Origin: Heyndrickxia shackletonii
Lineage (GTDB): Bacteria > Bacillota > Bacilli > Bacillales > Bacillaceae_C
Direction: 5' to 3'
Assembly (NCBI RefSeq): GCF_001420715.1
Contig: NZ_LJJC01000004.1
Coordinates: 1,724,875 to 1,788,874, forward strand
DNA length: 64,000 bases
Part shown: in pieces, positions 55,907-64,000 of the stretch
Layout of the letters: every line of letters starts with the position of its first letter
How positions within the stretch are numbered: position 1 is the first letter of the stretch
Position numbers and translations under genes: made by a program
The notes under the pieces: model-generated
Told to the model about the DNA's origin: nothing
What the model saw: only the letters and a program-made list of their open reading frames with translations
Database searches by the model: none

Positions 55907-57718
55907 GTGACGGGAATAATTCCTGAGGAAAAAATTAATGAAATTCGCGGGTCCATAGACATAGTAGATGTGATTGGTGAATATGTTCATTTGAAAAAGC
56001 AAGGGAGAAACTACTTCGGTTTATGTCCTTTTCATGGCGAGAATACTCCATCTTTCTCTGTCTCATCTGACAAACAAATATTTCATTGTTTTGGGTGTGG
56101 GGCTGGTGGTAATGTTTTCACTTTTATCATGGATATTGATGGGATAGGTTTCCAAGAGGCAGTTATTAAATTAGCTCAAAAAGCGAACATTGAATTAAGT
56201 ATTGACCCGAAAATTGATCAGCGTTCTGAAGGGAACCACACTAGCGACCATCAGAAAATGCTGGAAGCTCATGCTTTGTTACAAAAATTTTATCATCATT
56301 TATTGGTAAATACAAAAGAGGGTCAAGAAGCATTTGAATATCTTATTCAAAGAGGCTTTACAAGGGAAAGTATGGAGAAATTTCAAATAGGCTATGCTTT
56401 GCCAAGCTGGGATTTCACCGTAAAACTATTTCAAAAAAGGGGTTTCCCATTACCCCTTATGGAAAAAGCTGGTTTGATCATAAAAAAAGAAAGTGACGAT
56501 ACTTATTTTGACCGATTTCGAAACAGAATTATGTTTCCGATAATGAATTCTAAAGGTCAAACGATCGCATTTTCAGGCAGGGTTTTAGATAAAGAAGAGC
56601 AGCCGAAGTATTTAAACAGCCCTGAAACGGAACTCTTTAATAAAAGCTCTGTTTTATATAATCTTCATCAAGCGAGAAGCTTTATAAAGAAGCAGCAACA
56701 AGCTATTTTATTTGAGGGATTTGCCGATTGCATTTCAGCGGATAGGGCATCTATTTATAATGGGATAGCCACAATGGGAACTGCTTTAACAGAGCAGCAT
56801 GTTCAGCAAATACGGAGATTAACAGATAATATTATTATTTGCTACGATTCCGATTCCGCTGGAACGGAGGCTGCATACAAAGCAGGGCAAATGCTCGTTG
56901 AACATCATTTTAATATTCGTATTGCAAGAATGCCAGACGGTTTAGACCCTGATGACTACATCCAAAAAAACAGTGCGGAAAAATTTCGTCAAGATGTAAT
57001 AGGGGCAAGCATGACGTTTATGGCGTTTAAAATGCAATATCATCGCATCGGAAAAAAGCTTCAAAATGAAGGAGAAAAGCTCAAGTATATAGAAATAATA
57101 ATAAATGAGATTTCAAAGCTTGAAAACGCGGTTGAAAGAGATCATTATTTACGCCAATTAGCGGAAGAATTTTCGATTTCAATGGATGCGTTAAAGCAGC
57201 AACAACTTCAAGCATTTTATGCAAATAAGAAAAAAAATTCATTCATGGGGCAAAGCACTAATCATAAAGTATTAGTAAAGCAAGAAAAAAAAATATTACC
57301 CGCACATCAAACAGCAGAAAGACGACTTCTTAGTCATATGTTAAGGGATGTGGAAATAGCATATAAAGTCAGAGATTTATTAGCTAATCATACCTTTAAT
57401 ATAGATGAGCATCAGGCTATTCTCACCTATCTTCTTGGCTTTTATGAAGAAGGGAATGAACCGGATACAAGTTCGTTTTTGCTTTATTTACCGGATCAAC
57501 AGCTCCGCAGGGTTGTTGCGGATATCGAAATGATGCCATTGAATAGTGAAGTATCTAATCAGGAAATTGAAGATTATATAATTCAAGTGTTGAAACATCA
57601 AAAGATGTTAAAAATAAATGAAAAAGTAAAAGAACAAAAAAAAGCTGAATTAGAAAATGATCTGCAAAAGGCTTTATCCATTGCAAATGAAATTATACAG
57701 CTTCGCAAGTCATTATGA
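55907..57718 (+). CDS. dnaG: DNA primase
   Basis: A 603-residue primase. The N-terminal CHC2 zinc finger (CPFHGENTPSF, then CFGCGAGGN), the Toprim acidic motif E270-GFAD274 and DSDSAG, and a C-terminal helicase-binding domain are present. The start is GTG 55907. sigA follows after 79 bases, the classical macromolecular synthesis operon without rpsU, which is elsewhere in this window. Confidence 0.98.
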   Translation: MTGIIPEEKINEIRGSIDIVDVIGEYVHLKKQGRNYFGLCPFHGENTPSFSVSSDKQIFHCFGCGAGGNVFTFIMDIDGIGFQEAVIKLAQKANIELSIDPKIDQRSEGNHTSDHQKMLEAHALLQKFYHHLLVNTKEGQEAFEYLIQRGFTRESMEKFQIGYALPSWDFTVKLFQKRGFPLPLMEKAGLIIKKESDDTYFDRFRNRIMFPIMNSKGQTIAFSGRVLDKEEQPKYLNSPETELFNKSSVLYNLHQARSFIKKQQQAILFEGFADCISADRASIYNGIATMGTALTEQHVQQIRRLTDNIIICYDSDSAGTEAAYKAGQMLVEHHFNIRIARMPDGLDPDDYIQKNSAEKFRQDVIGASMTFMAFKMQYHRIGKKLQNEGEKLKYIEIIINEISKLENAVERDHYLRQLAEEFSISMDALKQQQLQAFYANKKKNSFMGQSTNHKVLVKQEKKILPAHQTAERRLLSHMLRDVEIAYKVRDLLANHTFNIDEHQAILTYLLGFYEEGNEPDTSSFLLYLPDQQLRRVVADIEMMPLNSEVSNQEIEDYIIQVLKHQKMLKINEKVKEQKKAELENDLQKALSIANEIIQLRKSL

Positions 57719-57797
57719 TAATTTAATGGATAATATCAAAATGAATAACATAACCATTATATTCGTTTTGTTTAAATAGTTGGAAGGAGGGGAACAA

Positions 57798-58934
57798 ATG
57801 GCTGAAAAATCAGCTCGTTCCAAAGAATTAGAACCTGAATTGACTCTTGATCAAGCAAAAGAACAATTAATTGAACGCGGTAAAAAACGCGGATTTTTAA
57901 CATATGAAATGATTTCAGGAAAGCTTAGCCATTTTGAATTAGATTCCGAACAAATGGATGAATTTTATGAAACTTTAGGTGAACAAGGAATCGAGATTCT
58001 GGAAGATAATGAAGATGATGACGAAGAATCTCCAGATATCCATGAGTTAGAAAAAGATGAAGAGGATGAATTTGATTTAAATGATCTAAGTGTCCCTCCA
58101 GGTGTAAAAATCAATGACCCAGTTAGAATGTATTTAAAAGAGATTGGGCGTGTTGATCTCCTTTCCGCTGATGAAGAAATTGAACTTGCAAAACGAATTG
58201 AGCAAGGCGACGAAGAAGCGAAAAGAAGATTGGCAGAAGCAAATTTACGTTTGGTTGTAAGTATTGCAAAGCGTTACGTTGGCCGTGGCATGCTTTTCTT
58301 GGATTTAATTCAAGAAGGCAATATGGGACTTATTAAAGCGGTAGAAAAGTTTGACTATGACAAAGGCTTTAAATTCAGTACCTATGCTACATGGTGGATT
58401 CGACAAGCCATCACACGTGCAATTGCCGATCAGGCCAGAACCATTCGAATTCCTGTTCATATGGTAGAGACAATAAATAAACTGATTCGAGTGCAACGTC
58501 AATTACTGCAAGATTTAGGCCGTGAACCTTCACCTGAAGAAATTGCAGAGGAAATGGACTTAACACCTGAAAAGGTTCGGGAAATTTTAAAAATTGCTCA
58601 AGAACCAGTTTCATTAGAAACACCAATTGGGGAAGAAGATGATTCCCATTTAGGTGATTTCATTGAAGACCAGGATGCTACATCACCATCTGAACATGCC
58701 GCCTATGAATTGTTGAAAGAACAATTAGAAGACGTATTGGATACATTAACAGATCGTGAAGAAAATGTTCTAAGATTACGTTTCGGCTTGGACGATGGCA
58801 GAACAAGAACCTTAGAAGAAGTTGGAAAAGTATTTGGCGTTACCCGTGAACGTATTCGCCAAATAGAAGCGAAAGCACTTAGAAAGCTGCGCCATCCAAG
58901 CCGAAGCAAAAGGCTAAAAGATTTTCTTGAATAA
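57798..58934 (+). CDS. sigA: RNA polymerase primary sigma factor SigA (RpoD)
   Basis: A 378-residue housekeeping sigma factor. Region 1.1 is an acidic N-terminus; region 2 carries [18 protein letters not shown] and [20 protein letters not shown]; region 4 has [24 protein letters not shown] at 57780 is in frame, but AAGGAGGGGAACA before ATG 57798 fixes the start. Transcribed with dnaG and followed by a terminator. Confidence 0.99.
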   Translation: MAEKSARSKELEPELTLDQAKEQLIERGKKRGFLTYEMISGKLSHFELDSEQMDEFYETLGEQGIEILEDNEDDDEESPDIHELEKDEEDEFDLNDLSVPPGVKINDPVRMYLKEIGRVDLLSADEEIELAKRIEQGDEEAKRRLAEANLRLVVSIAKRYVGRGMLFLDLIQEGNMGLIKAVEKFDYDKGFKFSTYATWWIRQAITRAIADQARTIRIPVHMVETINKLIRVQRQLLQDLGREPSPEEIAEEMDLTPEKVREILKIAQEPVSLETPIGEEDDSHLGDFIEDQDATSPSEHAAYELLKEQLEDVLDTLTDREENVLRLRFGLDDGRTRTLEEVGKVFGVTRERIRQIEAKALRKLRHPSRSKRLKDFLE

Positions 58935-58943
58935 TATTTAGTT

Positions 58944-58979
58944 ATTAGTTTACCTTTACCGGGTAAACTAATTTTTTTG
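58944..58979 (+). terminator. terminator of dnaG-sigA
   Basis: The perfect 11-bp stem ATTAGTTTACC/GGTAAACTAAT (58944-58954/58962-58972) is followed by seven T residues. Confidence 0.9.
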
Positions 58980-59050
58980 TTTAATTTTACATATAAAAAA
59001 GGAATTTTGCCACTTAATCTCGAATCATTGAATGACAGGATGTGTTGCAA

Positions 59051-59581
59051 ATGAATTCTTCAAGAAAAGAAATAATTATTAACGAAATTACATATTGGAA
59101 ACAGCATCAAATGTTACCCGAACATTATTGTGATTTTTTACTCGCTTTATATACAGAAGGGGAAACATCGTCGGCTAAAAAAAGTCGGGATAAAGCATTT
59201 TGGAAAAATAGTTTTATTATTTTTCTTATATTAGCCACTTTAGGTTTATCAGTATTTGTCATTTATTTTACTGAATTCAATTTTGTTTTGCAAACGATGA
59301 TTTTGACAAGTTTTGTCGTTTTATTGCTATTATTCGGAATTTATTATTCTAAAAAAAAATATTGGTATACATTTTTTTATATTGGTGCCAGCTTGCATTT
59401 ACTTTTTCTGTCCGTTTTATTGAATGATAAATTATTTCATAATGGAGCTTTATCATTAAGTATTATTATCATTGTGAACTGCCTGCTCTGGATATTTACG
59501 GGATGGAAATTAAAATTGTATTATTTTATTATTTCCGGAATAATTGGGATTTCTGTGCTTTTAATTTATATTTTAGTATAA
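59051..59581 (+). CDS. uncharacterised membrane protein, five to six helices
   Basis: A 176-residue protein I cannot name. The first about 45 residues are soluble (EIIINEITYWKQHQMLPEHY, then CDFLLALYTEGE), an N-terminal pattern that recalls DUF2157-like membrane proteins. Four to six hydrophobic helices follow to the C-terminus. GTG 59042, TTG 59045 and ATG 59051 are all in frame; spacing to the AGGA at 59037-59040 favours ATG. It is flanked by the sigA terminator and an acyl-CoA dehydrogenase. No operon partner is evident. Confidence 0.65.
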   Translation: MNSSRKEIIINEITYWKQHQMLPEHYCDFLLALYTEGETSSAKKSRDKAFWKNSFIIFLILATLGLSVFVIYFTEFNFVLQTMILTSFVVLLLLFGIYYSKKKYWYTFFYIGASLHLLFLSVLLNDKLFHNGALSLSIIIIVNCLLWIFTGWKLKLYYFIISGIIGISVLLIYILV

Positions 59582-59678
59582 TGATTAAATAATGAAAAAC
59601 TTTTAAAAGTTGAGAAAATTAGTCCACCTCTATTATAATATTTAATGTAAGCGGATACAAGATGTGAGGGGGATGGAA

Positions 59679-60821
59679 ATGAACTTTGAGCTTACGGAAG
59701 AACAAAAAATGATCTTGCGCACTATACGTGAATTTTCTGATGCAGAGGTGGCTCCCGGTGCATTGGAACGTGATCGGAATAAACAGTTTCCAACAGAAAT
59801 TTTCAAGAAATTAAGTGAACTAGGGATGATGGGGCTTCCATTTCCGGAGGAATATGGAGGGGCTGGTGCCGATACAATTAGTTTTGCGATTGTTGTGGAA
59901 GAATTAAGTCGCGCTTGCGGATCAACTGGGATTACATATTCTGCCCATATTTCCCTTGGCGGGGCACCAATTAATATGTTTGGAACAAAGGAACAAAAAG
60001 AAAAATTTCTGACTCCGATTTGTACAGGTGAATCTTTAGGGGCATTTGGCTTAACTGAACCTAATGCAGGCTCAGATGCAGGCGGGACGAAAACGACCGC
60101 AGTTGTTGACGGAAATGACTTTGTAATTAACGGCAATAAATGTTTCATAACAAATGCTAGTTACGCAAAACATTTAGCACTGACAGCGATTACGGGTGAA
60201 TTAGAGGGCAACAAGGAGATAAGTGCAATCATTGTCCCAACGAATACAAAGGGCTTTAGTGTCATTGATAATTACGAAAAGCTAGGTCTGCATTCCTCAA
60301 ATACTACGGAATTAGTGTTAGAGGACGTAAGAGTCCCACAAGAGAATTTGCTGGGTGAACGTGGCAAGGGGTTTAAGCAGTTTCTTGTCACGTTAGATGG
60401 GGGAAGAATTGGTATTGGTGCGATGGCAGTAGGGATTGCTCAGGCTGCATTTGAGAAAGCTTTAGAATATGCAAAAGAAAGAAAGCAATTTGGCCGTTCT
60501 TTATCTGAATTTCAAGTTACCCAATTTAAAATTGCCGATATGGCGATGAAAATTGAGTTGGCAAGAAATATGGTGTATAAAGCGGCATGGTTAAAAGATC
60601 AAGGTCGACCATTTACAAAAGAAGCGGCAATGTGTAAATTATACGCTTCAGAAATTTGTATGGAGATTACGAATCAAGCCGTTCAAATTCATGGTGGAAA
60701 TGGCTATATGAGGGATTACCATGTAGAAAGATTTATGCGAGATGCTAAATTGCTTGAAATTGGTGAAGGCACATCAGAAGTTCAACGTATGGTGATTTCC
60801 AGAGAAGTTGGATGTAATTAA
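59679..60821 (+). CDS. acyl-CoA dehydrogenase (short/butyryl type)
   Basis: A 380-residue FAD enzyme of typical length, oxidising acyl-CoA to enoyl-Co[13 protein letters not shown] and CFITNASYA are FAD-binding signatures; the catalytic Glu is in [10 protein letters not shown] near the C-terminus, and [20 protein letters not shown] is typical of butyryl/short-chain members. Earlier in-frame starts (59664, 59673) overlap the GAGGGGG site; ATG 59679 gives the family start. No other beta-oxidation genes are adjacent. Confidence 0.94.
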   Translation: MNFELTEEQKMILRTIREFSDAEVAPGALERDRNKQFPTEIFKKLSELGMMGLPFPEEYGGAGADTISFAIVVEELSRACGSTGITYSAHISLGGAPINMFGTKEQKEKFLTPICTGESLGAFGLTEPNAGSDAGGTKTTAVVDGNDFVINGNKCFITNASYAKHLALTAITGELEGNKEISAIIVPTNTKGFSVIDNYEKLGLHSSNTTELVLEDVRVPQENLLGERGKGFKQFLVTLDGGRIGIGAMAVGIAQAAFEKALEYAKERKQFGRSLSEFQVTQFKIADMAMKIELARNMVYKAAWLKDQGRPFTKEAAMCKLYASEICMEITNQAVQIHGGNGYMRDYHVERFMRDAKLLEIGEGTSEVQRMVISREVGCN

Positions 60822-60857
60822 TTTATAAAAATGGTACAAACTAAATATCGAAAGCCG

Positions 60858-60890
60858 AAAACTTCATCTATTTATGGATGAAGTTTTTGT
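60858..60890 (+). terminator. terminator of the acyl-CoA dehydrogenase gene
   Basis: AAAACTTCATC/GATGAAGTTTT (60858-60868/60877-60887) form a perfect 11-bp stem ending in T residues. Confidence 0.88.
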
Positions 60891-61014
60891 CTAAATTCCG
60901 AAAATATGATGAATCTTGCTAATTAGGGGTTTTCCTTCCATTGTTTTTCGAGTAAAATAAAATTGTTTGCACCAATAGGTATTTTTTTGTTTCTTACATA
61001 AGGGAGGTTATTTT

Positions 61015-61398
61015 GTGAAACGTAATCCTGCTATACCTTACATTTTTATTATGTTGCTAGGAATTGTACTTGTATTCTTTCTCTCTGTTAAGGGGCTTGG
61101 CGATGCAAAAGAGATTGCCAAAGATAATAAAAAGGGAGATGCGAAAACAGAAGCTCCAGCCGGTCAAACTGGAGGAAAATTTGATCCGGAAAGCTTTGCA
61201 AAAACAACATGTATATCATGTCACGGTAACAATTTAGAGGGAAATGTTGGTCCTAATTTACACGGAATTGGTAAAAAGATTTCAAAAGATGAAATTAAAA
61301 ATGTCTTGAAAAATGGTAAAAATGGCGGAATGCCTGCAGGTTTAGTTCCTGCCGAAAATATTGATGCAATGGCTGATTGGCTATCGAAGTTGAAGTAA
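61015..61398 (+). CDS. cccA: membrane-anchored cytochrome c-550
   Basis: A 127-residue c-type cytochrome. One N-terminal membrane helix (IPYIFIMLLGIVLVFFL), a charged linker, then heme-binding C66-I-S-C69-H70 and the distal ligand M106 in GGMPAG. Works in respiratory electron transfer on the outer face of the membrane. GTG 61015 after AGGGAGGTTA. Confidence 0.95.
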   Translation: MKRNPAIPYIFIMLLGIVLVFFLSVKGLGDAKEIAKDNKKGDAKTEAPAGQTGGKFDPESFAKTTCISCHGNNLEGNVGPNLHGIGKKISKDEIKNVLKNGKNGGMPAGLVPAENIDAMADWLSKLK

Positions 61399-61408
61399 AA
61401 TTTAGGTC

Positions 61409-61447
61409 AAAAAAGTTCTCGCAAATGTGCGAAGAACTTTTTTTTGC
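61409..61447 (+). terminator. terminator of cccA
   Basis: AAAAAGTTCT/AGAACTTTTT with an inner CGCA/TGCG helix and a T run, 10 bases after the cccA stop. Confidence 0.85.
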
Positions 61448-61496
61448 TTTTAAAAACGTCTAAAATAAAAAAGAAGACTAAAAAAGTGGTGAAAAA

Positions 61497-62201
61497 ATGA
61501 ACATAGAAAAATTATCAAAAAGATTAGAGGCAGTTAGTGAATACATACCTATAGGATCAAAAGTCGCGGATATTGGTTCAGACCATGCCTATTTGCCTTG
61601 TTATGCCGTGAAAAATGGTATAGCGGAATTTGCCATAGCTGGGGAAGTTGTAGAGGGACCATATCAATCTGCGTTACAGCAAGTAAATAATTCGAGTTTA
61701 AGCCATGCTATTTCAGTCAGAAAAGGTGACGGTCTCGAAGTAATTGAAAAAGGGGAAGTCGATTGTATAACAATTGCAGGAATGGGTGGAGCGCTGATTA
61801 CGTCGATTTTAAATCAGGGAATAGAGAAACTAAGCGGTGTTCAAAGATTGATCCTTCAACCTAATATCGCAGCTATTTCGATACGTACTTGGTGTATAGA
61901 ACACGGTTGGAAGATTATTGCAGAACAGATACTTGAAGAAGATCAAAAAATTTACGAGATTCTCGTATTAGAACCTATAAATGATAATGGACCTTATACG
62001 TTATCAGATGAAGAGCTTTTGATGGGGCCAATGTTAATAAAAGAAAAAAATAACGTTTTCCAAAAAAAATGGCATCAAGAAGTGGAACAATGGAAACGCA
62101 TTATAAAATCCTTAGACCAAGCAGTAGAAACAGTGGAGACAACGGAAAAGAAAAATCAGCTTCAAAAAAATATTAGGATGGTAGAGGAGGTAATCTCTTG
62201 A
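61497..62201 (+). CDS. trmK: tRNA m1A22 methyltransferase
   Basis: A 234-residue SAM enzyme. Motif I is KVADIGSDHAYLP; ITIAGMGGALI and LQPN match the catalytic NPPY-like region of TrmK (YqfN). It methylates N1 of adenine 22 in tRNA. The 3' end overlaps yqfO by 4 bases (TTGA), so the two are translationally coupled. Confidence 0.96.
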   Translation: MNIEKLSKRLEAVSEYIPIGSKVADIGSDHAYLPCYAVKNGIAEFAIAGEVVEGPYQSALQQVNNSSLSHAISVRKGDGLEVIEKGEVDCITIAGMGGALITSILNQGIEKLSGVQRLILQPNIAAISIRTWCIEHGWKIIAEQILEEDQKIYEILVLEPINDNGPYTLSDEELLMGPMLIKEKNNVFQKKWHQEVEQWKRIIKSLDQAVETVETTEKKNQLQKNIRMVEEVIS

Positions 62202-63316
62202 AAAAAGTGAATGGACATGAGATCATTCAGCTATTTGAAAGCTTTTCGCCAAAGCAATATGCTATGGATGGAGACCCTATTGGATTACAGGTTGGTAAGC
62301 TGAATCAGCCCGTAACAAAAGTGCTGGTTGCACTTGATGTTTTAGAAGAAGTAGTGGATGAAGCAATCGAAAATAATGTTCAGTTGATTATTGCCCATCA
62401 TCCACCAATTTTTCGCCCCTTAAAAAAAATAACAACGGACACCCCTTCTGGCAGACTGATAGAAAAACTAATAAAACATGATATAGCTGTTTATGCTGCC
62501 CATACAAATTTAGATGTGGCAACTGGTGGAGTTAACGATTTACTAGCAAGCGCATTAAAATTAGAAAATGTCGATATACTTGTTCCAACATTCGAACAAA
62601 AACTAAAGAAACTTGCTGTCTATGTGCCGATCGAGAGTGAAAACGATGTAAGGTCAGCATTAGGCAAGGTCGGAGCCGGAGCAATTGGGCAATATAGCCA
62701 TTGTTCTTTTACTTCTGAGGGAACAGGAAGATTTCTACCAGGTGAAAATACCAATCCTTTTATAGGGGAAGTAGGAAAATTAGAGGCAACAAAAGAAGTG
62801 AAAATTGAAACTATCTTTCCGGATTATTTAGAGAAAAAAGTTTTATCCGCAATGATAAAAGCACATCCATATGAAGAAGTGGCATATGATATATATCCGC
62901 TTGAAAACAAAGGTCCTAGTTTAGGGCTTGGCAGGATTGGAGTGCTGCCAGAATCCATGACCTTAGAACAATTTGCGCAGCATGTGAAAACTACCTTAGA
63001 TGTAAAAACAGTTCGTGTAGTAGGTAACCTGAACGATATAATCAAAAAAGTAGCTGTTCTAGGGGGAGACGGAAACAAATATTATCAACATGCAAAATTT
63101 AAAGGGGCAGATGTGTACGTAACAGGTGATGTATATTACCATACTGCTCACGATATGATGAATGCCGGCTTAAATGTAGTAGACCCAGGACATAATGTCG
63201 AAAAGGTAATGAAAAACGGAGTAGCGCAAATGTTAACAAAAATGTGTGAAGAAAAAGGGTTTGAAGTCTCGTTTATCGCTTCAGACATTCATACTGATCC
63301 ATTTACCTTCCTATAA
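62198..63316 (+). CDS. yqfO: Nif3-like dinuclear metal protein YqfO
   Basis: A 372-residue NIF3/DUF34 protein. Metal-binding motifs IIAHHPPIF, AAHTNLD and the C-terminal DPGHNVE are present; the middle (about residues 125-235) is the inserted PII-like domain of longer family members. The start is TTG 62198 after GAGGAGG. A GTP cyclohydrolase I type 2 label is common in databases, but the activity is unproven. Confidence 0.94.
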   Translation: MKKVNGHEIIQLFESFSPKQYAMDGDPIGLQVGKLNQPVTKVLVALDVLEEVVDEAIENNVQLIIAHHPPIFRPLKKITTDTPSGRLIEKLIKHDIAVYAAHTNLDVATGGVNDLLASALKLENVDILVPTFEQKLKKLAVYVPIESENDVRSALGKVGAGAIGQYSHCSFTSEGTGRFLPGENTNPFIGEVGKLEATKEVKIETIFPDYLEKKVLSAMIKAHPYEEVAYDIYPLENKGPSLGLGRIGVLPESMTLEQFAQHVKTTLDVKTVRVVGNLNDIIKKVAVLGGDGNKYYQHAKFKGADVYVTGDVYYHTAHDMMNAGLNVVDPGHNVEKVMKNGVAQMLTKMCEEKGFEVSFIASDIHTDPFTFL

Positions 63317-63345
63317 AAAAAATCGGCCAAAGCCGATTTTTTATT
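63315..63345. terminator. bidirectional terminator between yqfO and ispH
   Basis: AATCGGC/GCCGATT with A-run and T-run flanks and a CAAA loop lies between the convergent genes. Confidence 0.88.
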
Positions 63346-64000
63346 TTAAAGTTTGTTCACTCAGTTTTTTAACTTTCGGAAGTATTTTATTTAAAGGTAC
63401 TTCCTTCTTTCTCGCCCAAGTCGTCTCGTCCATTGGATCATATTGTTCTAGAAATTGAATGACTTCCCGAACAATTGGAGTTGGGGTAGAAGCACCAGCT
63501 GTAACAGCTACTTTCTTCGCATCTTTTATCCAATCAAGTTGAATTTCTGAAATATCCGCTATTCTATAAGCCTTTGTACTTGCAATTTCCTCCGACACTT
63601 GTGCAAGTCTGTTGGAGTTGTTGCTTTTCGGGTCGCCAACTACTATTAGAACGTCAGCTTGACCTGCCTGATTTGCTACTGCTTCTTGTCTTACTTGCGT
63701 AGCTAAACAAATTTCTTTATGAATCTCCACATTAGGGTATTTTTCTTTTACTTTTTCCATAATGTGTTGAACATCCCATTGGCTCATCGTCGTTTGGTTT
63801 GTTACGATAATCTTTTCATTTTGGATGTTCAATTGATTAACATCCTCCAATGTTTCAACTAAATGAACAATGTCAGGTGCTACTCCAACAGCACCCTCTG
63901 GCTCTGGATGTCCTTTTTTTCCTATATAAATAACATCAAATCCCTGATCTTTTTTTTCTAAAATAAGATTATGTGTTTTTGTAACATCAGGGCAGGTTGC
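63341..64000 (-). CDS. ispH: 4-hydroxy-3-methylbut-2-enyl diphosphate reductase, partial
   Basis: The last 219 residues of IspH, the final enzyme of the MEP isoprenoid pathway; the start lies beyond the window. The frame stays open through 64000, starting [14 protein letters not shown], so the ATG at 63850 is internal. Cysteines for the iron-sulfur cluster are in ATCPDV and [21 protein letters not shown] is also conserved. The motif [12 protein letters not shown] fits the family. Convergent with yqfO. Confidence 0.96.
   Translation of the reverse strand, partial: ATCPDVTKTHNLILEKKDQGFDVIYIGKKGHPEPEGAVGVAPDIVHLVETLEDVNQLNIQNEKIIVTNQTTMSQWDVQHIMEKVKEKYPNVEIHKEICLATQVRQEAVANQAGQADVLIVVGDPKSNNSNRLAQVSEEIASTKAYRIADISEIQLDWIKDAKKVAVTAGASTPTPIVREVIQFLEQYDPMDETTWARKKEVPLNKILPKVKKLSEQTLK

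Noticed and set aside
59642-60148. 168-codon frame on the minus strand
   Set aside because: Antisense to the conserved FAD domain of the acyl-CoA dehydrogenase; composition is that of a codon shadow.

Overview
The window is a low-GC, Gram-positive, endospore-forming chromosome segment from the family Bacillaceae. The evidence is gene content and order, not composition alone. It carries pro-sigma-K, gpr, spoIIP, yqxA, yqfC/yqfD, sda and the comE operon. The long run yqeG-yqeH-aroE-yqeI-nadD-yqeK-rsfS-yqeM-comER-comEA/EB/EC-holA-rpsT-gpr-spoIIP-lepA-hemW-hrcA-grpE-dnaK-dnaJ-prmA-rsmE-mtaB-yqeW-rpsU-yqeY-yqeZ-floA-yqfB-yqfC-yqfD-phoH-pgpH-ybeY-dgkA-cdd-era-yqzL-recO-ccpN-yqfL-dnaG-sigA-cccA-trmK-yqfO-ispH follows the Bacillus subtilis order. 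I cannot name the genus or species from sequence alone.

Layout. (1) 1-8.1 kb is accessory: the 3' end of an IS1182-type transposase, a MarR/EmrA/EmrB efflux operon, a tandem array of very short genes (YrzI family) behind a leader peptide and two terminator-like hairpins, a sedolisin (S53) protease and a second MFS pump. (2) 8.1-12.7 kb: uninterrupted sigK, an M3 oligopeptidase, divergent pssA and psd, and sda, whose upstream region is packed with DnaA boxes. (3) 13-23.7 kb: the yqeG-to-yqeM cluster and the com genes. (4) 23.7-28.3 kb: holA, rpsT and the sporulation genes gpr, spoIIP, yqxA. (5) 28.5-39.8 kb: lepA, hemW, the HrcA/CIRCE heat-shock operon, then prmA, rsmE, mtaB. (6) 40-53.7 kb: deoC, yqeW, rpsU/yqeY, the NfeD/flotillin operon with a sigma-W-like promoter, yqfC/yqfD/phoH/pgpH, ybeY/dgkA, cdd/era, yqzL, recO. 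(7) 53.9-64 kb: ccpN (apparently starting at AUA), its partner yqfL, dnaG-sigA with a sigma-H-like promoter, a small membrane protein, an acyl-CoA dehydrogenase, cccA, trmK, yqfO and partial ispH.

The genes connect replication, growth and sporulation: DnaA boxes to Sda, dnaG to sigA, HrcA to chaperones, and SigK/Gpr/SpoIIP/YqfC-D in the sporulation programme. Two families of dispersed intergenic repeats sit in gaps of this otherwise compact arrangement (yqeH/aroE, yqxA/lepA, dnaK/dnaJ, pgpH/ybeY and others). At dnaK/dnaJ a repeat, a terminator and a new promoter appear to split the heat-shock operon.

The most novel-looking item is the 3.66-4.68 kb transcription unit: a near-perfect promoter, a 26-codon leader ORF, two hairpins able to form an alternative pairing, then three 48-residue paralogues and a truncated fourth copy, closed by a terminator. 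None of these genes would be found with a normal ORF length cut-off. No tRNA, rRNA, CRISPR array, prophage or intact IS was seen.
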